Of a stretch of DNA of 64,000 nt, positions 27,200-35,358 are shown one piece after another (the stretch's first letter is position 1; each line of letters opens with the position of its first letter). Under the pieces are notes generated by a model. It was given only the letters and a program-made list of their open reading frames with translations. It was not told the origin of the DNA and did no database searches. Position numbers and translations under genes: made by a program. The DNA lies in contig NZ_CP015118.1 of assembly GCF_002116905.1 (NCBI RefSeq), positions 3,286,001 to 3,350,000 on the forward strand, written 5' to 3'. This stretch comes from Piscinibacter gummiphilus. GTDB lineage: Bacteria > Pseudomonadota > Gammaproteobacteria > Burkholderiales > Burkholderiaceae_C.

Positions 27200-28816
27200 A
27201 TGCCCAGTCCTTCCTCCGGGTCCCGCGTGTTGACCATCCGCCGCCTGCGCGCGGCCTCCGGCCTGGTGCTGCTGACCTACATCGGCCTGCACCTCGCCAA
27301 TCATGCCCTGGGACTGGTCTCGGTCGGCACGGCCGACACCGCCCGGCGCGTGATGCACGCCCTCTGGCACTCGCCACCCGGCACGGTGCTGCTGTACGGC
27401 AGCCTCGTCGTGCACATGGCCCTCGCGTTCGTGGCGGTGTGGACCCGGCGCTCGCTGCGCCTGCCACCGGTCGAGGTGCTGCGCCTCGTGCTCGGCTTCG
27501 GGCTGCCCTTGCTGCTCTACATGCACGTCGCCGCCACGCGCCTGCTCGACACGCTGTTCGCCATCGACGCGCCATACGCCCGGGTGGTGAACGCGCTGGC
27601 TCACTGGAACACGGCCCCGTTGCAGCTCGCGCTGATCGCCATCGCGTGGACCCATGGGTGCATCGGCGTCGCGATCATGCTGCGCGCCAACCCGAACGTG
27701 CGCCGGTACAGCCATGCCGCGGTGGCCGCCGCCGTGCTCCTGCCCGTGCTCGGGGCGCTGGGTTTCCTGGCCATGGCCCGCGAGCTCGCCGTGACTGGCG
27801 CGAAGGCGGCGGCGATGCCGTCGCCCGCCCAGTTCGCCCAGGTCACCGCCGTCGCCTCCATGATGATGCTCGGGCACGCCGTGGCCACCGTGGCGCTGTT
27901 CGCAGCCCATGCGTGGCGGGCCCGCTTCGAATCCGGCGTGGCCGGAGCGCTGCGGCTGAGCACCGGCGGCCAGGTGCTGCAGGTGCCGCGCGGCTGGAGC
28001 GTGCTGGAGGCGAGCGACCGCCATGGCGTGCCGCACCTCTCGCTGTGCGGCGGCCGGGCGCGCTGCTCGACCTGCCGGGTGCGCGTGGCCGGCCCCGCCG
28101 CGAACATCCCGCCTCCGAACGCCGACGAGGCCCGCACGCTGCGTCGCATCCATGCCGCTCCCGACGTGCGCCTTGCCTGCCAGCTCCGACCGCTGGGAGA
28201 CCTCGCGTTCGAACCCCAGCTGACCGCCCCTGGGGCCGACGGCCCGCGGGTCACCCACGAGCGCGAGGTGGCGGTGCTGTTCGTCGACCTGCGCCGCTGG
28301 TCCACGCTGGCCGAGGGCCAGTGGCCGCACGACCTCGTCTACGTGCTGGACCGCTACTTCGCCCTGGTGGGCGCGGCCGTGCGCGCGTGTGGCGGGGAGC
28401 CCAACCAGTTCATCGGCGACAGCGTGATGGCGATCTTCGGGCTGGAGACCGACCTGCCCACCGCCTGTGCCCAGGCGTTCCGCGCCGCCACGCGGATCCA
28501 CGCCGACATCGCCGCGTGGCGCGCCGAGTTCGAGGCCCACTTCCCGCATGGCCTCGCCATCGGCATCGGGCTGCACGCCGGGCCGGCCGTGGTCACGGAG
28601 GTCGGGTACCGCGAGACCACGTCGGTCACCGCGGTGGGCGAAGTGGTCAACACCGCAAGCCGCCTGCAGGAGCAGACCAAGGCGTCCGGCGCATGGCTCG
28701 TGGCCTCGGCCGATGCGATCGCCCTCGGCGAAGTGGCGGTGGACGGTGCGGATCGGACCACGGTCGCCGTGCGCGGGCGTTCGGCCCCGCTGGACGTCGT
28801 GTGCTTCACGCGTTGA
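27200..28816 (+). CDS. Membrane class III adenylate/guanylate cyclase with six-helix haem-anchor-like domain and [2Fe-2S] ferredoxin domain
   Basis: The protein is 538 residues from ATG 27200 (540 from GTG 27194). Numbering from the GTG, about six membrane helices span 20-240 and carry spaced histidines (33, 37, 74, 111, 154, 228), like the dihaem-b anchor of succinate:quinone oxidoreductases and of Sinorhizobium CyaC. Residues 255-345 are a plant-type ferredoxin with CGGRARCSTC (Cys285, 291, 294) and Cys329. The cyclase domain has metal Asp365 (LFVDLRRWS), NQFIGDSVMAIFG with the second metal Asp409, and VGEVVNTASRL with the transition-state Asn and Arg. Gln405 replaces the usual substrate Lys. 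It is probably a redox or quinone-sensing cAMP synthase, paired with the divergent Crp-type gene. Confidence 0.85.
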   Translation: MPSPSSGSRVLTIRRLRAASGLVLLTYIGLHLANHALGLVSVGTADTARRVMHALWHSPPGTVLLYGSLVVHMALAFVAVWTRRSLRLPPVEVLRLVLGFGLPLLLYMHVAATRLLDTLFAIDAPYARVVNALAHWNTAPLQLALIAIAWTHGCIGVAIMLRANPNVRRYSHAAVAAAVLLPVLGALGFLAMARELAVTGAKAAAMPSPAQFAQVTAVASMMMLGHAVATVALFAAHAWRARFESGVAGALRLSTGGQVLQVPRGWSVLEASDRHGVPHLSLCGGRARCSTCRVRVAGPAANIPPPNADEARTLRRIHAAPDVRLACQLRPLGDLAFEPQLTAPGADGPRVTHEREVAVLFVDLRRWSTLAEGQWPHDLVYVLDRYFALVGAAVRACGGEPNQFIGDSVMAIFGLETDLPTACAQAFRAATRIHADIAAWRAEFEAHFPHGLAIGIGLHAGPAVVTEVGYRETTSVTAVGEVVNTASRLQEQTKASGAWLVASADAIALGEVAVDGADRTTVAVRGRSAPLDVVCFTR

Positions 28817-28820
28817 GCGC

Positions 28821-28832
28821 CCCCGTTCGGGG
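28821..28832 (+). terminator. Short hairpin after the cyclase gene
   Basis: CCCC-GTTC-GGGG directly follows the cyclase stop codon. The stem is only 4 bases long and there is no immediate U-tract (the nearest is CCCTTTTG at 28843), so it is a weak terminator at best. Confidence 0.35.
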
Positions 28833-28836
28833 ACGA

Positions 28837-28857
28837 CGCGCACCCTTTTGAGGCGCG
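28837..28857. promoter_or_regulatory. Possible upstream activator (NtrC-like) site for the nirB promoter
   Basis: CGCGCACC...GGCGCG is an inverted repeat (CGCGC 28837-28841, GCGCG 28853-28857) around CCTTTTGA. It resembles an NtrC half-site pair (GCACC...GGTGC), but spacing is 7 instead of 5 and one position differs. It is centred about 97 bases upstream of the predicted start of transcription, the right distance for a sigma-54 enhancer. The call is weak. Confidence 0.35.
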
Positions 28858-28917
28858 ATCGGCCGGTCCGCAGAGCGAAACCCGTGCATCCGTGGGGCCG
28901 AGCCCCGGCGAAACCCC

Positions 28918-28933
28918 TGGCACACCCCTTGCG
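28918..28933 (+). promoter_or_regulatory. Sigma-54 promoter of nirBD
   Basis: TGGCACACCCCTTGCG matches the sigma-54 consensus TGGCACN5TTGCW at all core positions, with GG (28919-28920) and GC (28931-28932) separated by exactly 10 bases. Transcription would start near 28944, just before the first leader hairpin at 28948 and 134 bases upstream of the nirB ATG. Sigma-54 control with NtrC is the known mode for the Klebsiella nas operon and fits nitrogen regulation here. Confidence 0.78.
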
Positions 28934-28947
28934 TAACGTAGCGCGTC

Positions 28948-28997
28948 CTGCGGTGACGATGCTGCGGACATGAGACACCTCCGCTGACGATGGCGGA
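28948..28997 (+). promoter_or_regulatory. Tandem-hairpin nirB leader, candidate ANTAR (NasR) antiterminator RNA
   Basis: Two stem-loops follow the predicted transcription start. Hairpin 1 is 28948-28967: six pairs (two of them G-U), closed by a U-G pair at 28954/28961. Hairpin 2 is 28980-28997: TCCGC pairs with GCGGA, closed by U-G at 28985/28992. Both have the identical six-base loop GACGAT (28955-28960 and 28986-28991); the linker is 12 bases. Paired hexaloop hairpins are the known binding target of ANTAR proteins, and a NIT-ANTAR gene lies downstream. The 3' arm of hairpin 2 (GGCGG, 28992-28996) can alternatively pair with CCGCC at 29010-29014, so the two folds exclude each other. The known loop has A at position 1 and G at 4; here G4 fits but A is at 2. 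Confidence 0.7.
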
Positions 28998-29010
28998 ACC
29001 CCGAGCGGCC

Positions 29011-29049
29011 CGCCTCCCGAGGCGAAGTCGCGACGGCTGTTCCACAGCC
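29011..29049 (+). other. Two further hairpins in the nirB leader (possible terminator part)
   Basis: CGCCTC-CC-GAGGCG (29011-29024) and GGCTGT-TCC-ACAGCC (29035-29049) are perfect 6-base stems between the tandem hairpins and the nirB ATG. Neither has a U-tract, so if one acts as the attenuator it is not a classical intrinsic terminator. The second ends 28 bases before the start codon. Confidence 0.5.
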
Positions 29050-29077
29050 AGATCCCCGCGTTCGTGCAGGAAACCTC

Positions 29078-31606
29078 ATGAAAAAGATCGTTGTTGTCGG
29101 CCACGGCATGGTGGGCCACAAGTTCCTCGAAAGCCTCGCCGAGACCGGCCTGACCGATGTCCAGGTCACCGTGTTGTGCGAGGAACCGCGTCCTGCCTAC
29201 GACCGCGTCCACCTCTCCGAATTCTTCGCCGGCAAGTCCGCCGACGACCTCTCGCTCGTCGAACCCGGCTTCTTCGAACGCACCGGCTTCTCGCTGCGCC
29301 TCGCGGCCAAGGCCGTGGCCGTCGACCGCATCGGCCACACCGTGACCACCGCCGACGGCGAGGTGCTGCCGTACGACAAGCTCGTGCTGGCCACCGGTTC
29401 CAACCCGTTCGTGCCGCCCGTCCCGGGCCGCGACCGCGAGCATTGCTTCGTGTACCGCACCATCGAGGACCTGGAGGCCATGACGGCCTCGGGTGCCAAG
29501 TCGAAGACCGGCGTGGTGGTGGGCGGCGGCCTGCTGGGCCTCGAATGCGCGAAGGCGCTGCGCGACCTGGGCCTCGAGACCCACGTCGTCGAGTTCGCCC
29601 CGCGCCTGATGGCCGTCCAGGTGGACGAAGGCGGCGGCCGCACGCTGCGCGCGAAGATCGAGGAACTGGGCCTGCACGTGCACACCGGCCGCAACACCGT
29701 CGAGATCACCGACGGTGCCCGCGCCCGCCATCGCATGGTGTTCGCCGACGGCACGTACCTCGAGACCGACATGATCGTCTTCTCGGCCGGCATCCGCCCC
29801 CGCGACGACCTGGCCCGCCAGTGCGCGCTGGCCATCGGCCCGCGCGGCGGCGTCGTCATCGACAGCAACTGCCGCACGAGCGACCACAACGTCTACGCGA
29901 TCGGCGAATGCGCCTCGTGGAACGAACAGACCTTCGGCCTCGTGGCCCCGGGCTACGACATGGCCCGCGTGGTGGCCCGCCACATCGCCGGCGACACCGA
30001 CGCCGCCTTCGTGGGCGCCGACATGAGCACGAAGCTCAAGCTGATGGGCGTGGACGTGGCCAGCATCGGTGACGCCCACGGCCGCACGCCGCACAGCCGC
30101 ACCTGCCAGTACGTGGACGAGCGCAAGGGCGTCTACAAGAAGATCGTCATCAGCGAGGACGGCAAGCAGCTGCTGGGCGCCGTGCTGGTGGGCGACGCCA
30201 CCGAATACGGCACGCTGCTGCAGATGGCCCTGAACGGCATCGCGCTGCCGGCCGACCCCGAGTTCCTGATCCTGCCGTCGAGCGACGGCAAGGCCAAGCC
30301 GGGCCTGGGCGTGGACGCCTTGCCCGACAGCGCCCAGCTCTGCTCGTGCAACAACGTCACGAAGGGCCGCATCTGCGAGGCGGTGGGCGAGGGCGCCACC
30401 ACCATCGCCGAGATGAAGGCCTGCACGAAGGCTGGCGCCACCTGCGGCGGCTGCGTGCCGCTCGTCACGCAGGTGATGAAGGTCGAGATGGCCCGCCGCG
30501 GCATGGCCGTCAACAACCACGTCTGCGAGCACTTCCCGCACTCGCGCCAGGAGCTGTTCCACCTCGTGCGCGTGGGCGAGATCAAGAGCTTCGATGCGCT
30601 GATCCACAAGCACGGCAAGGGCCTCGGCTGCGACATCTGCAAGCCGGTGGCGGCCAGCATCTTCGCGTCCTGCTGGAACGAGTTCGTGCTGAAGAAGGAC
30701 CTGGCCGGCCTGCAGGACAGCAACGACTACTACCTCGGCAACATCCAGAAGGACGGCACCTATTCGGTGGTGCCGCGCATGCCGGGCGGCGAGGTCACGG
30801 CCGACGGCCTGATCGCCGTGGGGCAGATCGCCAAGAAGTACGGTCTCTACACGAAGATCACCGGCGGCCAGCGGGTCGACCTGTTCGGCGCGCGCGTCGA
30901 GCAGCTGCCCCCGATCTGGGAGGAACTGATCGCCGCCGGCTTCGAGTCGGGCCATGCGTACGGTAAGTCGCTGCGCACGGTGAAGAGCTGCGTGGGTTCC
31001 ACGTGGTGCCGCTACGGCGTGGGCGACAGCGTGGGCCTGGCCGTCGAGCTGGAGCACCGCTACAAGGGCCTGCGTTCGCCGCACAAGATCAAGTTCGGCG
31101 TCTCCGGCTGCACGCGCGAATGCGCGGAAGCCCAGGGCAAGGACATCGGCGTGATCGCCACCGACAAGGGCTGGAACCTGTACGTCTGCGGCAACGGCGG
31201 CATGAAGCCCCGCCACGCCGAGCTGATCGCGTCCGACCTGTCGAAGGAACGCCTGATCCAGCTCATCGACCGCGTGCTGATGTTCTACGTGCGCACGGCC
31301 GACCGCCTGCAGCGCACCAGCACGTGGCGCGAGAACCTGGAAGGTGGCCTCGACTACCTGAAGGGGGTCGTGATCGAGGACACCCTCGGCATCGCCGCGG
31401 AACTGGAAGCCCAGATGCAGCACGTGGTCGACACGTACCAGTGCGAGTGGAAGACCGCCGTGAACGACCCGGAAACCCGCAAGCGCTTCCGCTCGTTCGT
31501 GAACAGCGAACGTCCGGACGAACACATCGTGTTCGTCGAGGAACGCGGCCAGATCCGTCCGGCCCGTCCCGAAGAGCGTTCCACGGCCGCCGTCGCCGAG
31601 TCCTGA
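29078..31606 (+). CDS. nirB: Assimilatory-type NADH-dependent nitrite reductase, large subunit NirB
   Basis: The 842-residue cytoplasmic enzyme reduces nitrite to ammonium with NADH. Domains in order: FAD/NADH pyridine-nucleotide reductase (residues 1 to about 320, GHGMVGHKFLE and GGGLLGLECAKAL), BFD-like [2Fe-2S] region (CSCNNVTKGRIC, then CTKAGATCGGC), a second BFD-like half (about 490-540), and the sirohaem/[4Fe-4S] sulfite-nitrite reductase part with CVGSTWCRYGVGDS and FGVSGCTRECAEAQGKD carrying the four cluster cysteines. The length is normal. It is followed by nirD after 21 bases. No assimilatory nitrate reductase gene (nasA) lies beside it. Confidence 0.96.
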   Translation: MKKIVVVGHGMVGHKFLESLAETGLTDVQVTVLCEEPRPAYDRVHLSEFFAGKSADDLSLVEPGFFERTGFSLRLAAKAVAVDRIGHTVTTADGEVLPYDKLVLATGSNPFVPPVPGRDREHCFVYRTIEDLEAMTASGAKSKTGVVVGGGLLGLECAKALRDLGLETHVVEFAPRLMAVQVDEGGGRTLRAKIEELGLHVHTGRNTVEITDGARARHRMVFADGTYLETDMIVFSAGIRPRDDLARQCALAIGPRGGVVIDSNCRTSDHNVYAIGECASWNEQTFGLVAPGYDMARVVARHIAGDTDAAFVGADMSTKLKLMGVDVASIGDAHGRTPHSRTCQYVDERKGVYKKIVISEDGKQLLGAVLVGDATEYGTLLQMALNGIALPADPEFLILPSSDGKAKPGLGVDALPDSAQLCSCNNVTKGRICEAVGEGATTIAEMKACTKAGATCGGCVPLVTQVMKVEMARRGMAVNNHVCEHFPHSRQELFHLVRVGEIKSFDALIHKHGKGLGCDICKPVAASIFASCWNEFVLKKDLAGLQDSNDYYLGNIQKDGTYSVVPRMPGGEVTADGLIAVGQIAKKYGLYTKITGGQRVDLFGARVEQLPPIWEELIAAGFESGHAYGKSLRTVKSCVGSTWCRYGVGDSVGLAVELEHRYKGLRSPHKIKFGVSGCTRECAEAQGKDIGVIATDKGWNLYVCGNGGMKPRHAELIASDLSKERLIQLIDRVLMFYVRTADRLQRTSTWRENLEGGLDYLKGVVIEDTLGIAAELEAQMQHVVDTYQCEWKTAVNDPETRKRFRSFVNSERPDEHIVFVEERGQIRPARPEERSTAAVAES

Positions 31607-31627
31607 TCCACGCGAGAGGAGATTTTC

Positions 31628-31966
31628 ATGAGCACCACTTCTTCGACCTGGACCGACATCTGCGCGGCCGGCGACATCCTTCCGGGCACCGGCGTGGCCG
31701 CCCTCGTGAGCGACCGGCACGTGGCGGTCTTCCGCCTCGACGCCGACCAGTTCTTCGCGATCGACAACGTCGACCCGAAGTCCGGCGCGAGCGTGCTGTC
31801 CCGCGGGCTGCTGGGCAACCTGGGCGACCGCATCGTCGTCGCCTCGCCGCTGTTCAAGAACCACTTCGACCTGCGCACCGGGGAGTGCCTCGAGGCGCCG
31901 GAGCACTCGGTGCGTGCCCATGCGGTGAGCGTGGAGGACGGGCGGGTCCGCCTCGCGCTGGCCTGA
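31628..31966 (+). CDS. nirD: Nitrite reductase small subunit NirD
   Basis: The 112-residue protein has a Rieske-like fold of the NirD type without the cluster ligands (no CxH...CxxH), which is normal for NirD. Recognisable parts are WTDICAAGDILPGTGVAALV, VAVFRLDADQFFAIDNVDPKSGASVLSRGL and SPLFKNHFDLRTGECLEAP. It binds NirB and is needed for activity. It has a good ribosome site (AGAGGAG, 31615-31621) and overlaps nothing. A perfect hairpin follows at 31976. Confidence 0.96.
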   Translation: MSTTSSTWTDICAAGDILPGTGVAALVSDRHVAVFRLDADQFFAIDNVDPKSGASVLSRGLLGNLGDRIVVASPLFKNHFDLRTGECLEAPEHSVRAHAVSVEDGRVRLALA

Positions 31967-31975
31967 ACGCCGCCA

Positions 31976-31996
31976 GGCCGCACCCCGGGTGCGGCC
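31976..31996 (+). other. Perfect hairpin between nirD and the NIT-ANTAR gene
   Basis: GGCCGCACC (31976-31984), loop CCG, GGTGCGGCC (31988-31996) form a 9-base perfect stem 9 bases after the nirD stop. There is no U-tract, so it may be a partial terminator or an RNA-stabilising end of the nirBD message rather than a full stop before the regulator gene. Confidence 0.55.
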
Positions 31997-32079
31997 GAGG
32001 GCACACAACGAGGGACAATGGCGACCTGAACGGCACCTTTCGTGGCCGTGACCCGTTGCCTTGATCCAGGAGTGTGTGC

Positions 32080-33378
32080 ATGCCCGACCCAACCCCGCTG
32101 TCCGCCTCGCAGTTCGTGCTGCAGGCCCGGCGGTTCGAGATCGATGCCGTCCGCCACCTCGCCCGCCGGGCGGAGCTGGCCGACGTCATCGGCCAGGTGA
32201 TCCAGGCGCTGCAGCGCGAGCGCGGCGCCTCCAGCCTCTACCTGGCCTCGTCGGGCCAGCGCTTCGGCGAGGTGCGCCGCGCCACCATCGAGCAGGCGCG
32301 TCCGCTGGAAGCCCGCTTGCGCGAGCTGTTCGCCGCGCAGCTCGACCCGGCGCAGGGCACCACCGCCGGCATGCTCTCGCTGATGGCCTGGGTGCTGCTG
32401 GGCCTCGATTCCCTCGATGAACTCCGTGCGCAGATCGACGCCCAGTCGCTGTCCGCCCACGGTTCGGTGGCCGCGTACAGCCGGCGCATCGCCGGACTGA
32501 TCGAGCTGGTGGTTCAGGTGGCCGACGCCGCGCTGCTGCCCAGCATCTCGCGCCTGCTGGTCGCCTTCCTCCACCTGGTGCAGACGCAGGAAGCCGCGGG
32601 GCAGGAACGGGCGCTGGGGGCGCTGCTGTTCGCCTCGGGCGTGTCGAACGACGTGCAGCAGGAGCGCGTGGTCCACCTGATCGACGCCCAGGAACGCTAC
32701 CTGAAGGTGTTCTCCGAATTCGCCGCGGCGGACCAGAAGTCCGCCTGGGAGCAGCAGCAACTCGCGCCGGCCGTCGCGCGGCTGGAGCGGCTGCGCCGCA
32801 CGCTGTGCACCGCCAAGTCCGGCGCCACGCTGGACAGCAACCTCAGCGACACCTGGTTCGAGGTCAGCAGCGCCCGCATCGACCAGCTGTGGCAACTGCA
32901 GGTCGAACTGATGAAGCGCCTGCGGGAGGAATGCGAGGCCCGCATCCGCGACGCCGAGCAGGACCTGCACGACGTCGAAGGCCTGCTGCGGCGTGTGCGC
33001 GACAACCCGCCGGCCCACGCCCACGCGGTGGACCGGTTCTTCGACGCCGAGGGCAGCCCCGGCGCCGTCCCCGAACTCGTGACCGCGGCGCCCGGCGAAT
33101 CCGCCTCGCTGCTGGACGTGCTGCAGACCCAGGCCGCGCGCCTGGCCAGCATGGAGCTGGAGCTGGGCTCGGCCCGGCGCGCGCTGCACGAGCGCAAGGT
33201 GATCGAGCGGGCCAAGGGGGTGCTGATGTCGCGCCTGCGCATGAACGAGGAAGAGGCCTTCCGCGCGCTGCAGAAGACTTCCATGGACCAGAACCGGCGG
33301 CTGCTGGAGGTGGCCGAGGCCACGCTGTCGCTGCCCGATTTCGCTTTCGGGCCGCCGCCGGAGCGGCCGGGGTCCTGA
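32080..33378 (+). CDS. nasR: NIT-domain ANTAR antiterminator, NasR type
   Basis: The roughly 432-residue protein has an N-terminal all-helical nitrate/nitrite-sensing NIT domain (about residues 35-280, including VIQALQRERGASSLYLASSGQRF, the characteristic QxERGxSS start) and a C-terminal ANTAR RNA-binding domain (about 365-420, ALHERKVIERAKGVLMSRLRMNEEEAFRALQKTSMDQNR). This is the architecture of Klebsiella NasR, which binds hairpins in the nas leader when nitrate or nitrite is present and prevents termination. ATG 32080 has AGGAG at 7 bases; the in-frame GTG at 32074 is too close to it. The tandem hairpins upstream of nirB are the likely target. Confidence 0.9.
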   Translation: MPDPTPLSASQFVLQARRFEIDAVRHLARRAELADVIGQVIQALQRERGASSLYLASSGQRFGEVRRATIEQARPLEARLRELFAAQLDPAQGTTAGMLSLMAWVLLGLDSLDELRAQIDAQSLSAHGSVAAYSRRIAGLIELVVQVADAALLPSISRLLVAFLHLVQTQEAAGQERALGALLFASGVSNDVQQERVVHLIDAQERYLKVFSEFAAADQKSAWEQQQLAPAVARLERLRRTLCTAKSGATLDSNLSDTWFEVSSARIDQLWQLQVELMKRLREECEARIRDAEQDLHDVEGLLRRVRDNPPAHAHAVDRFFDAEGSPGAVPELVTAAPGESASLLDVLQTQAARLASMELELGSARRALHERKVIERAKGVLMSRLRMNEEEAFRALQKTSMDQNRRLLEVAEATLSLPDFAFGPPPERPGS

Positions 33379-33382
33379 ACGG

Positions 33383-34306
33383 TCAGCGTTCCCCGGCGAT
33401 GTAGGGCTTCATCAGCGCCTGCGGTGCCCGGGCGCGCCGCGAGGCCACCACCAGGGCCACGATCGACAGCACGTAGGGCAGCATCAGGTAGACCTGGTGG
33501 GGCAGGGCGCCCGCATCGGCCTGCTGCAGGCGCAACTGCAGCGCGTCGAAGAAGCCGAAGAGCAGGGCGCCGAGCAGCGCCTTGCCCGGCTGCCAGCCGG
33601 CGAACACCACCAGCGCGACACACACCCAGCCGCGCCCGTTCACCATGTTGAAGAAGAACGCGTTGAACGCGGCCAGGGTCAGGAAGGCCCCGGCCACGCC
33701 CATCAGCGCGGAGCCGGACACCACCGCCGCATATCGCACGCGCGCCACCGAGATGCCCTGGCTGTCCACCGCCTTCGGGTTCTCGCCTGCCATGCGCAGC
33801 GCCAGGCCCGCGGGCGTGCGGTACAGCACCCAGGCCAGCAGCGGCACCAGCACGAGGGCCAGCAGCGTGAGCGGCGTCTGCTCGCGCAGCACGGGGATCG
33901 GCAGCCAGTCCATGGGTGCGAATGGCGTGACCGTGGGCGGCGTGCTGACCTTCGGGAAGGCGACGCGGTAGGCGAAGTACGAGAGCGCGGTGGCCAGCAT
34001 CGTGATGCCGAGTCCCGCGACGTGCTGCGACAGCGCGAGGGTGACGGTGAGGAACGCGTGCAGCACCCCGAACAGCGCGGCCACGCCCGCGGCGACCAGC
34101 ACGCCGGCCCACAGCGGCAGGCCCAGGAACACCGCGAACCAGCCCGAGAACGCGCCCACCACCATCAGGCCTTCGATGCCGAGGTTCAGCACGCCGGCTC
34201 GTTCGTACCACAGCACGCCCAGCGTGCCGAAGACGAGCGGCGTGGCCACGCGCAGCACCGCCACCCAGAACGGGGCGCTGACGAGCAGGTCGAGGACGGT
34301 GTTCAT
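33383..34306 (-). CDS. BMP-type nucleoside ABC transporter permease 2 (YufQ-like)
   Basis: The 307-residue permease has about eight to ten membrane segments and the family motifs FGTLGVLWYERAGVLNLGIEGLMVVGAFSGW (about 26-56) and GENPKAVDSQGISVARVRYAAV, the latter the ATPase-contact loop. It shows the RbsC-like fold used by guanosine/purine-nucleoside importers with BMP-family binding proteins. The start ATG 34306 overlaps the stop of the upstream permease (ATGA). The stop is 4 bases from the convergent nasR stop, with no terminator seen between them. Confidence 0.9.
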   Translation of the reverse strand: MNTVLDLLVSAPFWVAVLRVATPLVFGTLGVLWYERAGVLNLGIEGLMVVGAFSGWFAVFLGLPLWAGVLVAAGVAALFGVLHAFLTVTLALSQHVAGLGITMLATALSYFAYRVAFPKVSTPPTVTPFAPMDWLPIPVLREQTPLTLLALVLVPLLAWVLYRTPAGLALRMAGENPKAVDSQGISVARVRYAAVVSGSALMGVAGAFLTLAAFNAFFFNMVNGRGWVCVALVVFAGWQPGKALLGALLFGFFDALQLRLQQADAGALPHQVYLMLPYVLSIVALVVASRRARAPQALMKPYIAGER

Positions 34307-35358
34307 CGGGTGTCGAACCTCAGTCGGTAGCGGCTCAGCATGGCGGCGGCCAGCACCGAGAGCAGGGCGCCGGCCACGACGGCGTCGGCCAGGTAGGTGG
34401 GCACGCCGGCCTGGCGGCTCATGCTGTCGGCACCGACGAGCACGCCGGCGACGAGCACGCTCGCGGCCACCACGGCCAGCGGGTGCATCCCGGCCAGCAT
34501 GGCGATCACGATGCCGCTGTAGCCGTAGCCCGGGGACATGTCGAGCGTCACGTAGCCGGCCCGGCCGGCGACCTCCACGGCACCGCCCAGGCCGGCGAGC
34601 CCACCCGACAGCAGCGCGACCAGGATCGTCGTGCGCGTGACCGGGACGCCGGCATAGGCAGCGGCGCGGACGTTCGCGCCGGTCGCGCGGATGTCGAAGC
34701 CCCAGGTGGTGAACCGCAGCAACGCCCAGAGCCCGAGCGCGGCCGCGAGGCCGATCAGCAGGCCGCTGTGCACCCGGGTCTGCGGCACGAGGCGCGACAG
34801 TTCGAGTTCCGGGGGCAGGGCCACGCTCTGCGGCCAGCCGAGCGCGAGCGGGTCCTTCATCGGCCCGTCGAGCAGCGCGCTCACGCCCAGCAGCACGATG
34901 AAGTTCAGCAGCAGCGTCGTCACCACCTCGTCGACACCCCACTGCCGCTTCATCAGCGCCGGGCCGAGCAGCAGCAGGGCGCCGACCATGGCGGCAGCCA
35001 GCATCATCGCGAGGAACACGGCGGGCGACGGCTCGCCGAGCGCGCCTCCGCCCACCGCCACGGCGGCCATGGCGCCCGCATAGAACTGCCCCTCGGCGCC
35101 GATGTTGAAGAGCCTCGCCCGGAACGCGATGGTGGCGGCCAGGCCCGTGAAGATCAGCGGGATGGCGCGCGTGAGGGTCTCGGTGAAGGCGAAGACCGAG
35201 CCGAAGGCGCCGTCCAGCACGAGGCCGAACGTGCGGCCCACCGGGGCGCCGGCCACGGCCACGAGTCCGGCGGCCAATGCCATCACGGCCACGAGGGCCA
35301 GCACGCCGGCACGCAGCGCGTCGTGCCAGCCCGGGTGGGCGCGGGCTTCAAGGCGCAT
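34303..35358 (-). CDS. BMP-type nucleoside ABC transporter permease 1 (YufP-like)
   Basis: The 351-residue permease carries LTRAIPLIFTGLAATIAFRARLFNIGAEGQFYAGA (about 62-96) and the coupling loop GANVRAAAYAGVPVTRTTI, which mark the first permease of BMP-family transporters. Its start overlaps the end of the ATPase gene by 11 bases and its stop overlaps the second permease, so the operon is tightly coupled. An extended cytoplasmic N-terminus (MRLEARAHPGWHDALR) precedes the first helix. Confidence 0.9.
   Translation of the reverse strand: MRLEARAHPGWHDALRAGVLALVAVMALAAGLVAVAGAPVGRTFGLVLDGAFGSVFAFTETLTRAIPLIFTGLAATIAFRARLFNIGAEGQFYAGAMAAVAVGGGALGEPSPAVFLAMMLAAAMVGALLLLGPALMKRQWGVDEVVTTLLLNFIVLLGVSALLDGPMKDPLALGWPQSVALPPELELSRLVPQTRVHSGLLIGLAAALGLWALLRFTTWGFDIRATGANVRAAAYAGVPVTRTTILVALLSGGLAGLGGAVEVAGRAGYVTLDMSPGYGYSGIVIAMLAGMHPLAVVAASVLVAGVLVGADSMSRQAGVPTYLADAVVAGALLSVLAAAMLSRYRLRFDTR

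Noticed and set aside
26489..32092. A 1,867-codon open frame on the minus strand
   Set aside because: Only its last part (26489-27193) is a real gene, the Crp-type regulator. The rest is antisense to the cyclase, nirB, nirD and nasR, is His/Ala/Arg/Gly-rich and shows no domain; it is a product of high third-position GC.
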